NCBI RefSeq assembly: GCF_027409185.1 | Contig: NC_084463.1 | Coordinates: forward strand, 163,471,869-163,535,868 | DNA length: 64,000 nt | Reading direction: 5' to 3' | Source of the DNA: Cynocephalus volans | Taxonomy: Eukaryota; Chordata; Mammalia; Dermoptera; Cynocephalidae | In this document: piece after piece, positions 17,021 through 27,340 of the stretch | Layout: each line of letters begins with the position of its first letter | How positions within the stretch are numbered: the first letter of the stretch is position 1 | Notes under the pieces: generated by a model | The model's database searches: none | What the model was told of the DNA's origin: nothing | The model's input: the letters and a program-made list of their open reading frames with translations, nothing else | Made by a program: the position numbers and the translations under genes

Positions 17021-17118
17021 GGTTTTTTTTTTTTTTAAAGATGACAGGTAAGGGGATCTTAATCCTTGACTTGGTGTTGTCATCACCACAATCTCCCAAG
17101 TGAGCCACAGGCCGGCCC
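17021..17118 (-). mobile_element. tRNA-derived SINE monomer with target duplication
   Basis: The minus strand carries GGGCCGGCCTGTGGCTCACT and ends with a poly-A tail (T run at about 17022-17036). The flanks ttgcaccacgtgtt (17003-17016) and ttgcaccacttgtt (17119-17132) are a 14-bp target duplication with one change. Confidence 0.9.
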
Positions 17119-17419
17119 TTGCACCACTTGTTCGTATTGCTCATTTTTAACAACAAAAAAGTCCTCACAAGAAAAGCTTAAGTCTGGCATAAACCATTCT
17201 AAGACAGGTGAGGCCTCGTGAAAGCATGAGATAGAGAACCTCTCAAACACACTTGAAACATACAAACTTGAACAACCATTTTATTCTTAAAGCACCAATT
17301 CTTCCGGAATTCAAGCTCGGGCTTCCACCAGCAGTACAACTCCGGACTGCCAATGATAATCGTGCACAGTGACTAAACATTTTTCCAACAAAGGGAAAAA
17401 TGCAAAAGACCAAAGTGCA

Positions 17420-17870
17420 GAAGCAACCCCGAGCCTGAGCCGGCGCCCGTTTCCGCCTCCCTCCGCCACCACCTTCCCTCCGCCTTTAGAGTTCAGGCAG
17501 CGTTTTTAATTGTTCGCTTGGAACCGGTCCTCGGAAGGGCACGGCCAGCAGCGGCTGCTCGGACGCCCCGCCCCTTCCCCCCACCCCGGGCGGGCGTCAC
17601 GTGACGGCTGAGAAAAGTAGGGGAAAGGTTAGCGGGAGCCCCGCCCCCGGGCTGGCGCGCCCCTGACGCACGGATCCTGTTCCACTGGCTGTGCCCGCAG
17701 AGACCTTCCGGAGGGAGCTGGCGCGCGTCGCCGCTGCCACCCCGGCGACAGCGGGCGAAATGCAAAGCCCCTCTCTGTGGGGAAGGCCAAGCCCTGCGGT
17801 ACTCAACCTTGGGGACAGTTAAGAGCTCGGGGGCAAACGAGAAAAGTGGGCACAGCGCCAACGAGCCCAG
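17420..17870. promoter_or_regulatory. GC-rich intron 1 block with CLEAR/E-box palindrome
   Basis: This is a local GC/CpG-rich stretch inside CPT1A intron 1, about 1.8-2.3 kb downstream of the probable transcription start. Its core is the perfect 12-bp palindrome CGTCACGTGACG at 17595-17606, which contains the ideal TFEB/TFE3 CLEAR motif GTCACGTGAC. It could be an intronic enhancer or alternative promoter. No convincing first exon with a donor was found. Confidence 0.45.
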
Positions 17871-19703
17871 AGCTCCTCTGAAAAGGGTTCACTGCGAAGC
17901 CCGAGTAAAAATTAACGGTGTTTCTATGAATGGGCACGTGGGGCCAGGGTTGGGTAAGCGCAGGCCCTGACCCAAGGACTCCCACGAGGCCCAGGCTTGA
18001 CCGCCAAGTGACCACTGGTCCATGGCCATGGCCAGGCGCGGCAGCAGCAGCACAAGGGTCCCAAGTTTAATTCCCTTCTCCAGGTTAGGTGGCTTGTTAT
18101 TAGTACAAACTCTAAAGGTTATTTTGGCCTGTGGCCGATGCCAGTTTGTGTGTGCATTAAACTGGGCCTTTTTTTCTCTTTGATTCCAACGACCATTAAG
18201 ATAGATTTCAAGAGCAAGGTGGAGTCTGGCGGTGCCTCACAGTAAGAAAACCAGTAATTTACATGAGAAAAAGAGCCGCTGGCAGAACCAACCCAGAGAA
18301 CCCACTCTGAATGCTGATGGTCCCCAGGTCAACTCACAACTGGACACTCACTGGCCTCAACCGTGCTCATTCTTACCAGCAATCGTGTCCTCATGTGTAG
18401 GGCTACCTTCACTCTGCTAGAGTCACCCTAAATAACTTGGAAAGTTTGGGGGGGTGGGGGTGCTTGCTGGCACAAAGAGACAACCAGCGCTGTTCAGCCA
18501 TTTCTTATTCATTTAGTTTGTGGTTTATTAGGAAATAAACATGCTTGAATATCTGGAATGACCAGAAACTGGACGCCTGTGGAATAAAACGGTGTAACAA
18601 AATACACATTTCAAAAGGTTAAGCTGATTTTCATTTTATTGGGTAACTTGCAAAGTTACCAGTTTCTTACTAAAGTCTGCCCTCGAGTATTGTAATACAC
18701 GGAGCGGAGAGGAACAGAAGAGCCTGTCCCGAGTTGGGAATATTGCTGCTTGTGTATTTCACCGGGTAATTACTTGGGTGGTTCACTCTCAGAGTTTTTT
18801 TAAAAAGCAGGCTCAGCCCTCATCTTTGTTTCCTCCGGCTTTCAGGAAAGCCAAGCACCGATCTGCATTATAAAGATGCTGACCCACGCCTTAGAAAGAA
18901 AAGGAACCGGCTGCGGGCTGGCCGCGGGGGCAGCTCTGGTGCAGGGGCTGCCCCGGGTGGCCGCGACCGCACCGCACCGCGCCGTGGGGCTCGCGGGCCG
19001 AGCTCGCTCAGGCCTGGCCACGTGACTCCCCCTTCCCCCCGCAGCGGGGCGCGACCTTGGGCAGAGTCTCCGCACCCACCTGCCCATGACCCAGCGCAGC
19101 ACGGGGGAGGCCGGGGGTCATCTACAAGCCGGGATCCGGCCGGGCGCCCCCATCACGCTCACGGCGGCACTCGGACCGCACCGGTCCCTGCGCCAAGGGC
19201 GTGTCCCGACGGCTGCACTGCGGGGGCGGGGGACTGCGGGGTCTGGAAAGGGGTCGGAGACGCCGAGTCCCGAGGGCCGAGCCTCCCTCCCGCTGCCGCA
19301 CGGGCAGACCCCGACCCCAGACCCAACTCAGGGTTAGCGACGTGCTTGGTCCCGCCGAGTCCCGAGGGCCGAGCATCCCTCTCGCTGCCGCACGGGGCGC
19401 GCCCGCGGGCGGACCGACTGGACCGCATCGGATCTGCGGGCACCGAGATGGGAGAGGCAGGGAGCCGGCGTCCACACTGGCCCCGGGCCGAAGGCGACCT
19501 GCCACGTCCGGAGGGCTAAGCATCCCTCGGGTGGACCGACCCCCGAGCAGACCCAACCCACCGCGGGGCTGGGGAGCGCCCGCCCGCTCCAGTCTCGGGC
19601 TCTCCACGAACCGCCCCGTCCGAGAGGAATGCTGGGCTCCCCCGGCGCCCCGGCCCCGGCCCCGGCAGCCCTCCCCCGGGGCGCGGCGGCGGCCCGGCCT
19701 TAC

Positions 19704-19800
19704 CCAGTCGGCGGACCCAGGCGCGGCAGCGGCGGCGGCGGACTGAGGGAGCAGCGAGCGGGCGCCGGGGGCGGGAGGCCGCGAGCGCACCCGACGCCGG
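19704..19800 (-). other. CPT1A: CPT1A exon 1 (non-coding, inferred)
   Basis: On the minus strand a strong splice donor CCGACTGG|GTAAGG places the exon 3' end at 19704. The exon is GC-rich (tcagtccgccgccgccgc) and has no ATG, as expected since translation starts in exon 2. Its 5' end is not fixed by the sequence. I set it near 19800 because the CCAAT box begins just upstream. CPT1A is known to have a short untranslated first exon. Confidence 0.62.
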
Positions 19801-19905
19801 CCGCCGCCGATTGGCTGAGGCTACCGGGGCTGCCGGGGCTGCGGGGCGGGGCCCGGACGGGGCGGGGCGTCGGCGGGGCGCGGGGCGGGGGTGGCAGGTG
19901 AGGAA
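19801..19905 (-). promoter_or_regulatory. CPT1A: CPT1A core promoter: CCAAT box and GC boxes
   Basis: ATTGG at 19810-19814 is a CCAAT box on the minus strand (gccaatcgg), a likely NF-Y site. Several GGGGCGGGG/GGGGCGGGGC boxes at about 19845-19890 are Sp1-type sites. No TATA box is visible. The order and spacing fit a minus-strand start near 19800. Confidence 0.65.
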
Positions 19906-19990
19906 ACTGAGGCTCCCACGGGCGCGCGCAAGCTCGGCCTGGGCCGGGACGGGTCCTGGGACGGATTCCCCACCGGCGAGCCTCAGCTTC

Positions 19991-22900
19991 CTCATCCGTA
20001 AAAAGGGTCGACTCGTTAGGGCCACGCCCCTAGGAGCGCTCGGCACCGTGCCTGGCACAGCACCCCCTGCGAACCGTTTGAGGGTTTTTACCCCCCACCC
20101 CTTTTTACAGATGAGCCCAGGCCGGAAAAAGGATGACTGACCCGCCCACAACCACACAGCACGGATCCGACAGGGGGCCCAGGTCTGACGCCAGAACCCA
20201 CGCCCCACCTCGGACCTTATCCGCCAGGTGACCGCGGCTGCGACCCAGGAGCAGCGTGGCTCGCGGGGCCAACACGCCGATGACCTCCTCCCGATGTAGC
20301 TGGGATCCAAACGTCTCCCTTGCTGGGCTTTGGGGAGTGGCTGGAGCCGAGAGCAGAGTGACCGAGAGGGGCGGGTCCCAGAGGTCCGGGCCGAGGGCAG
20401 CTGCCGGGAGGGGGAGGGGCGGGGGCGGGGGGGTCTTCCCGCCGGCTAAGCTGCCCCTCCCGTCTTCGCCCGCAGTGTTTCCCGGCTCCAGCTAGCGGCC
20501 GTGCATACAGCAGGTGCTCCATAAATGCACCGATTTTATGAGCCAAGACACCGCTCTCCTAAAGGCCAATCACTCTTTGTTCTGAGAAATGCATGTTTGC
20601 CACCATCTTTCTGTCCGCGTTATTTGGTCGTTACCCCACAAGGGTTTAGAAGAGAAAATGAAAGTTCTCTCTGGATCCCGCCCCTCCCGCCCGCTCCCCG
20701 CCTTTCCCCTTCCCACCCCCACCCGCCCGCCAACTGTTGCTGCGTCTCCTCCAGGCTCGTTGTTTAACGCGAAGGGTAGGATGCATGCTGTGTGCAAGAG
20801 TCTCGTTGTCACCTGATTTACGTCGTGGACACGGTTCTCTGCGGAGGCACGGAGGTGGCCGCGGTCTTTCACCGGCTGCACAGCGTTCCCTTGAGGATGC
20901 GCTGGGATCCACTTAACCAGCCCCCAACAGACTTTCAGGGCCCCCTGTTCACCGCCGCAGGTATAACAAAAGCTTCGCTGGCTCCTCCTACCTCCGAGTG
21001 CCTGTTTCTTCTGCAAAATACGTAGATTCCTAGAAGTGAAGCAACCGGGCACGTGCGACATTTCGGTGCCACTTGCGGAATTGCTGCCCGGAAAGCTTAC
21101 ACATGTCCACTCCCACCCCCGCAGGGGAGCGGAGCCTCGTCTCCAATTATCGATTGTTGTCATCTTTTCCAATCCTGAAAGGGGAGAGGGGGAGGGGAGC
21201 ATCTCTCATTTTAATACGCATTTCTTTGCCATTAGAAGGTGGGGGGTCTCCTCCCCTGCTGGCTCTTGCCTGGCCCACGAGCGACCCCAGGCTCCCGACC
21301 CCCCTAGATTTCACGGCCCAGTAAGGCCGGTGGGCTGGGCCCGGGCACACCTGCCAGCCGCGGGGGCACCGCACACAGCCGGGCGCTCCAGCGTCACCTG
21401 CGCACCTCTCCCCCTCCTGCACGTGCACTTGAGCCTCAGGAGCTGAACGGTCACGCTCTCCTCAAATGAACTCCTCTCCCTGGAACCCCAGCCGCCGGCA
21501 GGTCCCCGCCCCAAGGTCACTTCCTCCCTCACTCCGTGCCCCGTGCTGCGCCCCGCTGGCATTGGCCCCGAGCCCTGTCTGTTCCCCGGGCTCTGTGGCC
21601 TTGACCGCGCGCTCCTCCCCGCGCGCCGCCTCAGTGCCACCTGCAGGCCAGGCGGGGCAGGGTGGGGACCCGGCCAGTGGGAATGCCGAGACACCACAGT
21701 CACCTGTGCCCGGTGGGCCCGGTGGCCCGGCTCTCGGGGGACAGTAATGAGCCCACGCCCGCCTGCGACCCCGGACTGCAGCTCTCCGAGGCGGCGTGGC
21801 TGCGGCTATTAATAAAGAGCCAGAGAACCCGGCCCCTAGGGAGCTCCAACCAGAGCCTCAGCTCCCTGGGGGCCAAAAACATCCCCGTGCCTGCCTCAGA
21901 AACGTAATCTTTCCCAAACTGTGTTTTTCAAACTCTTCCCCAGTTTGAATCGAGCATACTATGCCATAGCCACCGCCTACAGTGGCCATAAAGAAACTTT
22001 TGTTTAGATGCATGTAATGTTTTATTTATCAGTAAGAGATTTGTTTCTTTTTTTATGGAAAAACTCAAACCTTTAAAAAAATTAATGAGACTGTTATAAT
22101 AAAGGTTTGTGCAACCAAAACTCGGGTTCAAACAATTCTTGGGTAGGGCTGGGGTGTATGTCTACGCTCTTGCCCGCTATGCCCTCACTCTTACTGATTA
22201 TTTTAAAGCAAATCCAGAAATCCTGTTGTTTTGTCCTCAAATTCTTGAGTACAAATCTCTAAAAGATAAGTACTTTTTTTTTTAAAGAAAACACAACGGT
22301 GATTCCATCCTCCCACCTAAAGTAGATGAACAATGTGATAGTGACAAGGAACTTGTAAAGCCTGTTGGCCTGCCAGGAGCACAGCTGGGTCTCTCTCTCT
22401 CTAGCCCCACCTCTTGCTGGCAGCTCCCAGCAGGTTCTGATCCAAAAGTGTGCAACATTTTTTGGAACTCAGCTCCTATTTCCCGTAGGAAACAATGTTG
22501 TCATCTCAGAGTGCTGTGCCTCCCTGACCTCTCCAACCAAAGCCTCGAGTCCCTCTGACCTTGAGCCTTCAGCTTTTGTGGGCATTGAATATGCAGCAGC
22601 AGTTCCACTTGAGGGCGGTGATATTTGCTCAGCTGGCATCACTGGGGGGTGACGAGGACAAAATGAGATGATGCAGATGGAGGCCAGCTGAACTGCAGGG
22701 GGGGATGTGCTAGTGAAAGGAGCTCAGTGTGACAATTAAAATGTGTCCTTGATTGAACAGGCTTGCCCTATTACCTGGCATTAGAGCACGTGGTGTCCTA
22801 CCCAGTGGCTCTCCCTCGTCCCCTTCAGGGCCAGGACTCTGCTGCTTCTGCGTCACGCAGTACCCCGCCCCCTGACTGCCCATGGGAGGCCCAAGGGAGT

Positions 22901-23107
22901 TTGACCGGGGGTCGCCTTCCCTGGGAGGCAGCACGGTGAAGGAACAAGAGCAGAGACCAGGAGTGGGCATGCCAGGCCACCAGGCACAGATCTGCTCCCG
23001 GATGCCAGCGTGGATACCTCGCTGCCCCACCTGGACCTCAGTTTCCTCACTTGAAAAACAAAAACGTTGGGCAACCTTTACACTACCATCTTTGAAAATC
23101 TTTTTTC
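19991..23107. other. CPT1A 5' flank, unique sequence
   Basis: GC-rich shoulder to about 20500 and again at 21250-21800, then ordinary sequence. I see no gene with plausible splice or coding structure; frames such as those at 20570-21202 and 21311-21703 track base composition. No clear repeat was recognised here. Confidence 0.5.
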
Positions 23108-23164
23108 ACCAAGTTCAAGGGTTCAGATCCCCGCACCAACCAGCCACAAAAAAAAAAAAAAAAA
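23108..23164 (+). mobile_element. 5'-truncated SINE monomer
   Basis: Only the 3' half is present: caccaagttcaagggttcag, cccgcaccaaccagccac and an A run. It abuts a second SINE, which inserted at or beside its A tail. Confidence 0.7.
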
Positions 23165-23340
23165 GGGCCGAGCCCGTGGCGCACTCGGTAGAGTGCTGCG
23201 CTGGGAGCGCGGCGACGCTCCCGCCGCGGGTTCGGATCCTATATAGGAATGACCGGTGCACTCACTGGCTGAGTGCCGGTCACGAAAAAACGACAAAAAA
23301 AAAAAAAAAAAAAAAAAAAGAAAGGAAAAGAAAAGAAAAA
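23165..23340 (+). mobile_element. tRNA-derived SINE, dimer type B
   Basis: It begins GGGCCGAGCCCGTGGCGCAC and has the GC-rich anticodon-arm block ctgggagcgcggcgacgctc instead of the type A gctgataacaccaag. The second monomer ends gagtgccggtcacg, with a poly-A/AAG-rich tail of about 50 bases. Other type B copies are at 27955, 30332 and 49221. Confidence 0.9.
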
Positions 23341-23410
23341 GAAGAAAAAAGTGCAGCTCAGCTCAAACACAGCACCCAGGTTGCCCTCATTATAAGTCAG
23401 ATCTTAAAAT

Positions 23411-23518
23411 CTTTTTTTTTTTTCTTTTTGGTGGCTGGCCAGTCCGGGATCTGAACCTTTGAAACTTGTTGGTGTTATTAGCACCACACTCCAACCAACT
23501 GAGCTAACTGGCCATCCC
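23411..23518 (-). mobile_element. tRNA-Ile-like SINE monomer
   Basis: Minus-strand monomer with gatggccagttagctcagtt and the tail ccaccaaaaagaaa. The flanking taaaatctt on both sides (23405 and 23519 regions) is the target duplication. Confidence 0.85.
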
Positions 23519-23566
23519 TAAAATCTTATTTTAATTAGTTTGTTTATTTGGAGAAGTAGTAATTCT

Positions 23567-23629
23567 GTGCTTGGGAGTGTGAACTACTCCAGAACCACTT
23601 GGCCTGGGTTCAAATCCTGACTCTGCCAC
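23567..23629 (+). repeat. MIR, left part (split by ERV insertion)
   Basis: The stretch ggcctgggttcaaatcctga and ctctgccac is the MIR core. It breaks at 23629 and continues without loss at 27147, so everything between is an insertion. The last five bases, gccac (23625-23629), form the left target duplication. Confidence 0.88.
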
Positions 23630-24123
23630 TGTATTAGTCAGGGTTCTCCAGACAGAAAGAATCAATAGGATGTGTTATAGGTATATGAGAGGGATTTATT
23701 AGGGGAATTAGCTCACGTGGCTATGAAGGAAAGTCCCATGATAGGCCATCTATAAACTGGATGCCGGTAGCATGGCTCAGTCCAAGTCCAAAGGCCTCAG
23801 AACCAGGGAAGCTGATGGTGTCCTTGGTGTAAGTTCTGGAACCCAAAAGCTGAAGAGTCTCAAGCTCTGATGTCCACGGACAGGAGAGAAGAGTGTGTCC
23901 AGATCCAGCAGATCGAGAGAGAGCTTCACCTCTTTCCTCTGTCTTTTGTTCTCTCTGGACCCCCAGCGGATTGGATGGTTCCCACCCACACTGAGGGTGG
24001 GTCTTTCCCACCCAGGCCACTCAGATTCTCATACTAATCTCTGCTGGAGACACCCTCGTGGACACATCTGAAAAGATTGCTTTACCAGGTTTCTAAGCAT
24101 TCCTTCATCTAACCAAGTTGACA
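23630..24123 (-). mobile_element. ERVL-type (MLT2-like) LTR, U3 start missing
   Basis: On the minus strand the LTR runs from ccaagttgac-like U3 sequence to the U5 end cctgactaataca. An AATAAA signal is read on the minus strand at 23700-23695, about 40 bases before the middle of R/U5. The first about 20 bases of U3 are missing, and the LTR is fused at about 24123 to RNase H-region coding sequence. A deletion therefore removed integrase, dUTPase and the start of the LTR. Confidence 0.75.
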
Positions 24124-25412
24124 CCTTGGTGGCCCATAGTCAAGCATTCAGTTTTTACTAAGGCCCAATAGCAGGCCAAGAGCTGTTTCTCAAAAGGAGA
24201 GTAGTTATCCGCGGAGGATGGCAGGGCCTTTCTCCAAAATCCTAAGGGTCTCCACTCTGATTCACCTATAGGGGCCTGCCAAAGGCTCCATACTACATCC
24301 CTATCTGCCACTGACACTTCAAGGACTGTTGGGTCTGCTGGATCATATGGCCCAAGGGGCAGAGCAGCTTGCACAGCAGCCTGGACCTGTTGCAGAGCCT
24401 TCTCCTGCTCTGGGCCCCAATCAAAACTAGCAGCCTTTTGCATCACTCAGTAGATGGGCCAGAGTAACACACTCAAATGAGGAATGTGTTGCTTCCAAAA
24501 TCTAAATAGGCCCACTAGGTGCTGTGCCTCCTTCTTGGTTGTAGGAGGGGCCAGATACAACAACTTATCCTTCACCTTAGAAGAGATAGCTCAACATGCC
24601 CCACACCATCGGACCCCTAGAAATTTAACTGAAGTAGAAGGCCCTTGCATTTTAGTTGGATTTATTTCCCATCCTCTGACACACAAATGTCTTACCAATA
24701 AGTCCACAGCAGTTGCTACTTCATGCTCACTAGGTCCAATCAGCATAATGTCATTAATGTAATGGGCCAGCATAATTTCTTGTGGAAGTGAAAGGTGATC
24801 AAGATCCCTGCTAGCTAGATTGTGACATAGGGCTGGAGAGGTGATATACCCCTGAGGTGGGACAGTCAAGGTGTATTGCTGGCCTTGCCAGCTGAAAGCA
24901 AACTGCTTCTGGTGGGCCTTACAGACAGGGATGGAGAAAAAGGCATTTGCCAAATCAATAGCTGCACACCAGGTACCCGGAGATGTGTTAATTTGTTCAA
25001 GCACTGAAACCACATCTGGCACAGCAGCTGCAGTTGGAGTCACTACTTGGTTAAGCTTATGATAATCCACTGTCATCCTCCAAGATCCATCTGTCTTCTT
25101 CACAGGCCAGATAGAAGAGTTGAACGGGGATGTGGTGGGAATCACCACCCCTGCCTCTTTCAAGTCCTTGATGGTAGCACTAATCTCTGCGATCCTTCCA
25201 GGAATGCAGTATTGTTTTTGATTTACTAGTTTCCTAGGTAGAGGCAGCTCTAATGGCTTCCATTTGTCCTTTCCCACCATAATTGTCCTCACTCCACAGG
25301 TCAGGGAAACAATGTGGGGATTCTGCCAGCTGCTAAGTATGTCTATTCCAATTATGCATTCTGGAACTGGGGAAATAACCACAGGATGGGCTCGGGGACC
25401 CCCTGGACCCAC
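24124..25412 (-). pseudogene. ERVL pol remnant: reverse transcriptase and start of RNase H region
   Basis: A minus-strand open stretch of about 273 codons (25412-24591) shows RT motifs in order: a [20 protein letters not shown] block, the [14 protein letters not shown] block, [15 protein letters not shown], and the catalytic region HYINDIML. The usual Y-x-D-D is YIND here, so the first catalytic aspartate is lost. Past a frame break near 24450-24590, a second stretch (24446-24124) carries the RT connection, with FDWGPEQEKAL and GFWRKALPSS. It ends abruptly at the LTR fusion. It is a class III (ERVL-like) element by motif style and by its LTR. No integrase remains. It cannot encode an active polymerase. 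Confidence 0.82.
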
Positions 25413-25418
25413 AGTAAG

Positions 25419-25680
25419 TCAGACCTGGGCTAAGACTCCATTAATAACCTGACGCCCATAAGCCCCTATTCTAACTGGAGGGCGACTGTGATGCTTTGGG
25501 TCTTCTGAAATCAATGTCAATTCAGAACCAGTGTCTAACAGTCCCCAAAAGGTCTGATTATTTCCCTTTCTCCAATGTACAGTTACTCTGGTAAAAGGCC
25601 ACAGGTCTCCTTGGGAAAGGATGGGAGAAAGATTAATAGTATAAATTTTAGGTTGTGTACCAGGGTCCTTCCTCAAAGGG
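25419..25680 (-). pseudogene. ERVL protease remnant
   Basis: A minus-strand segment contains LLDTGSELTLI, the aspartic protease active-site motif, preceded by VTVHWRKGNNQTFWG. It lies between gag and RT in the expected order. The reading frame joins RT with breaks near 25410-25420. The catalytic DTG triplet is intact, but the domain is short and isolated. Confidence 0.72.
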
Positions 25681-25689
25681 ACCTGGCCA

Positions 25690-26565
25690 CCCCTTCATTC
25701 AAGGGGTTCTGGGTCTGTAAACTGGCTCAAGTCTGGGAATTGAGGGGCCGTGATGTTTTTATGATTCGAGTTAGACTTTTGTTCACTTGGCCTAGAAGTT
25801 TTCTGCTTATGCAGATCAAGTAAGAATTTAGTAGGCTTCCTATCTATTTGACTTACTGGAACACCAAGAGTAACTAACCAACACCATAGATCTATACGAG
25901 TCAGACTATTCTGATTATTGCTTTGCCTGTGCTGTCCATTATGGTAACTACACCCACCTTGCCTTTGTCGGTCAAGTGCTGCCACTTGGCCCCTGCCACC
26001 CCGGGATCCAGTTAGTCCCATTGCATTTAAGTGTTCCAATTGCTTAACTGTGGTTCCCACTGTAAGGTCTGGTCTACAGAGAAGAGCAGTAACAGGGCTC
26101 TTCAGGGAGGCTGGGGCTCCCCTCACAAATCTATTTCTCAAAGTACCAGTAAAAGGTATGCCTTCTGGAGCCTCCCAGTGTGGGTGAGTGACAAATCCAC
26201 TCTAGCGTACCAATATCCATCCCTAAGCCTTTGAATCCCTTCATCTACAGTTAACCAAGGGAGATCAGACATCTCTAACTCACTCACGGTGGGCCATCTT
26301 TTGATCCGTATTTCAGCCAACCAACCAAACTATTAGCACCTTTCTTCGCTTCCCGAGCTGTAACATTAAATGCAGAATCTCTGCTTAGTGGGCCATGTCA
26401 ATAAATTCAGCCTGATCCAGTTGTATGTTCCTTCCATCATTATCCCACACCCTGAATATCCATTCCCATGCATATTCTCCCGGTTTCTGCTTGTACGAAG
26501 CAGAAAATTCATTTAGTTCTTTTGGAGTGTAACGTACCTGCTCATGGGTCACACTAATTTGGTTT
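25690..26565 (-). pseudogene. ERVL gag remnant
   Basis: The minus-strand frames from 26565 down to 25690 hold gag-like sequence such as KPGEYAWEWIFRVWDNDG and LTVDEGIQRLRDGYWYA, followed by a basic glycine-rich C-terminal part. Stops and shifts interrupt it near 26380, 26320 and 26140. No CCHC zinc knuckle is visible, as is usual for ERVL gag. The N-terminal part, primer site and 5' LTR are absent because the element is cut at the junction with MaLR sequence near 26566. Confidence 0.65.
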
Positions 26566-26740
26566 TGACTTTTACAGGTTCAAAGCTGGAAGGACTTTTG
26601 CTTTTGGTCTCAGAGAAGACTTTGGACTTTGGACTTTTAAGTTGGTGCTGGGACAAGCTAAGACTTTTGGGACTGTTGGGATGGAATGATTGTATTTTCT
26701 ATGTGAGAGTGACATGAGTTTTGGGGGGCCAGGGGCGGAA
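26566..26740 (+). mobile_element. MaLR internal sequence, 3' end
   Basis: The stretch agactttggactttggactt, followed by ggggggccaggggcggaa, is the familiar end of MaLR internal regions just upstream of the 3' LTR. It is non-coding, as MaLR internal regions usually are. Its left edge is the junction with the opposite-strand ERVL gag. Confidence 0.75.
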
Positions 26741-27146
26741 TGATGGAGTTTGGATGTGTTGTCCCCTCCAAAACTCATGTGGAAATTTGATCCCCAATGT
26801 GGCAGTGTTGGAAACTGATTGAGTCATGGGGGCGGATCCCTCATGAATGGATTAATGCTCTCCCTGGGGGAGGGGAGATTAATGAGTGGGTTCTCTCTCT
26901 ATTAGTTCCCACAAGAGCTTGTTGTTCATAGGACCCTGGCACCTTCTCTCTCTCTCTTGCTTCCTCTCACCATGTGATCTGCTCATACCCGCCGGCTCCC
27001 TGCCACTTTCCACCATGAGTAGAAGCAGCCTGAGGCCCGTGTCAGATGCAGCTGTCCCAGTATCGTAAGCCAAATAAACCTCTGTTCTTTATAAATTACC
27101 CCATCTCAAGTATTTCTGTTATAGCAACACAAAACGGACTAAAACA
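26741..27146 (+). mobile_element. MaLR (MST/MLT1-type) 3' LTR
   Basis: The LTR begins TGATGGAGTTTGGATGTG and ends ACGGACTAAAACA, 406 bp. It contains tcatgggggcggatccctca, the ccatgtgatctgctc block and AATAAA at 27073-27078. It is closely related to the solo LTR at 6569-7072. Confidence 0.88.
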
Positions 27147-27340
27147 GCCACTTACTAGCTGAGTGATCTTTTAAAGAAAACAAACCTCTCTGTGCCTGAA
27201 TTTCCTCATCTGTAAAATGGGAAAGTAATAGATGCTGCTTTGGAGAATTTTAATAAAGATTACACAAGTGACTGTGGGGAGATGCTTAGAACACTCTCTG
27301 GTACACAGTAGGCATCATCTAAGCATTAGCTGTGTTGTTC
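27147..27340 (+). repeat. MIR, right part
   Basis: The core resumes exactly with gccacttactagctgagtga, then tttcctcatctgtaaaatgg and the tail. The first five bases duplicate 23625-23629. This gives the unoccupied target sequence and defines the ERV insertion precisely. Confidence 0.88.

Larger units (their letters stand above)
18880..19990. promoter_or_regulatory. CPT1A: CPT1A CpG island
   Basis: This is a dense CpG and GC-box region covering the 5' end of intron 1, probable exon 1 and the core promoter. It contains a 44-bp duplicated segment at 19261-19304 and 19353-19396 (two mismatches). The long reading frames here on both strands are composition artefacts. TATA-less, Sp1- and NF-Y-driven promoters are known for CPT1A in rodents, and this layout agrees. 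Confidence 0.85.
23630..27146. mobile_element. Chimeric ERVL/MaLR insertion with one target duplication
   Basis: The segment is flanked by gccac at 23625-23629 and 27147-27151 inside a MIR that is otherwise continuous. Its left end is TGTATTAGTCAGG, the complement of a U5 end of a minus-strand ERVL LTR. Its right end is GGACTAAAACA, the U5 end of a plus-strand MaLR LTR. Inside, minus-strand ERVL RT, protease and gag are followed, after a junction near 26566, by plus-strand MaLR internal sequence and LTR. A normal provirus has two copies of one LTR in the same direction, so this layout is abnormal. It looks like two retroelement cDNAs joined through their 5' parts and integrated as one molecule. 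Later rearrangement at an old site is the alternative. Confidence 0.75.

Noticed and set aside
19122..20310. Several long frames on both strands around the CPT1A promoter
   Set aside because: High GC lowers stop frequency; frames overlap the non-coding exon 1 and promoter without protein motifs.
24124..25412. Domesticated, functional reverse transcriptase gene
   Set aside because: The catalytic motif is YIND, frames are broken, and the end is fused to an LTR.
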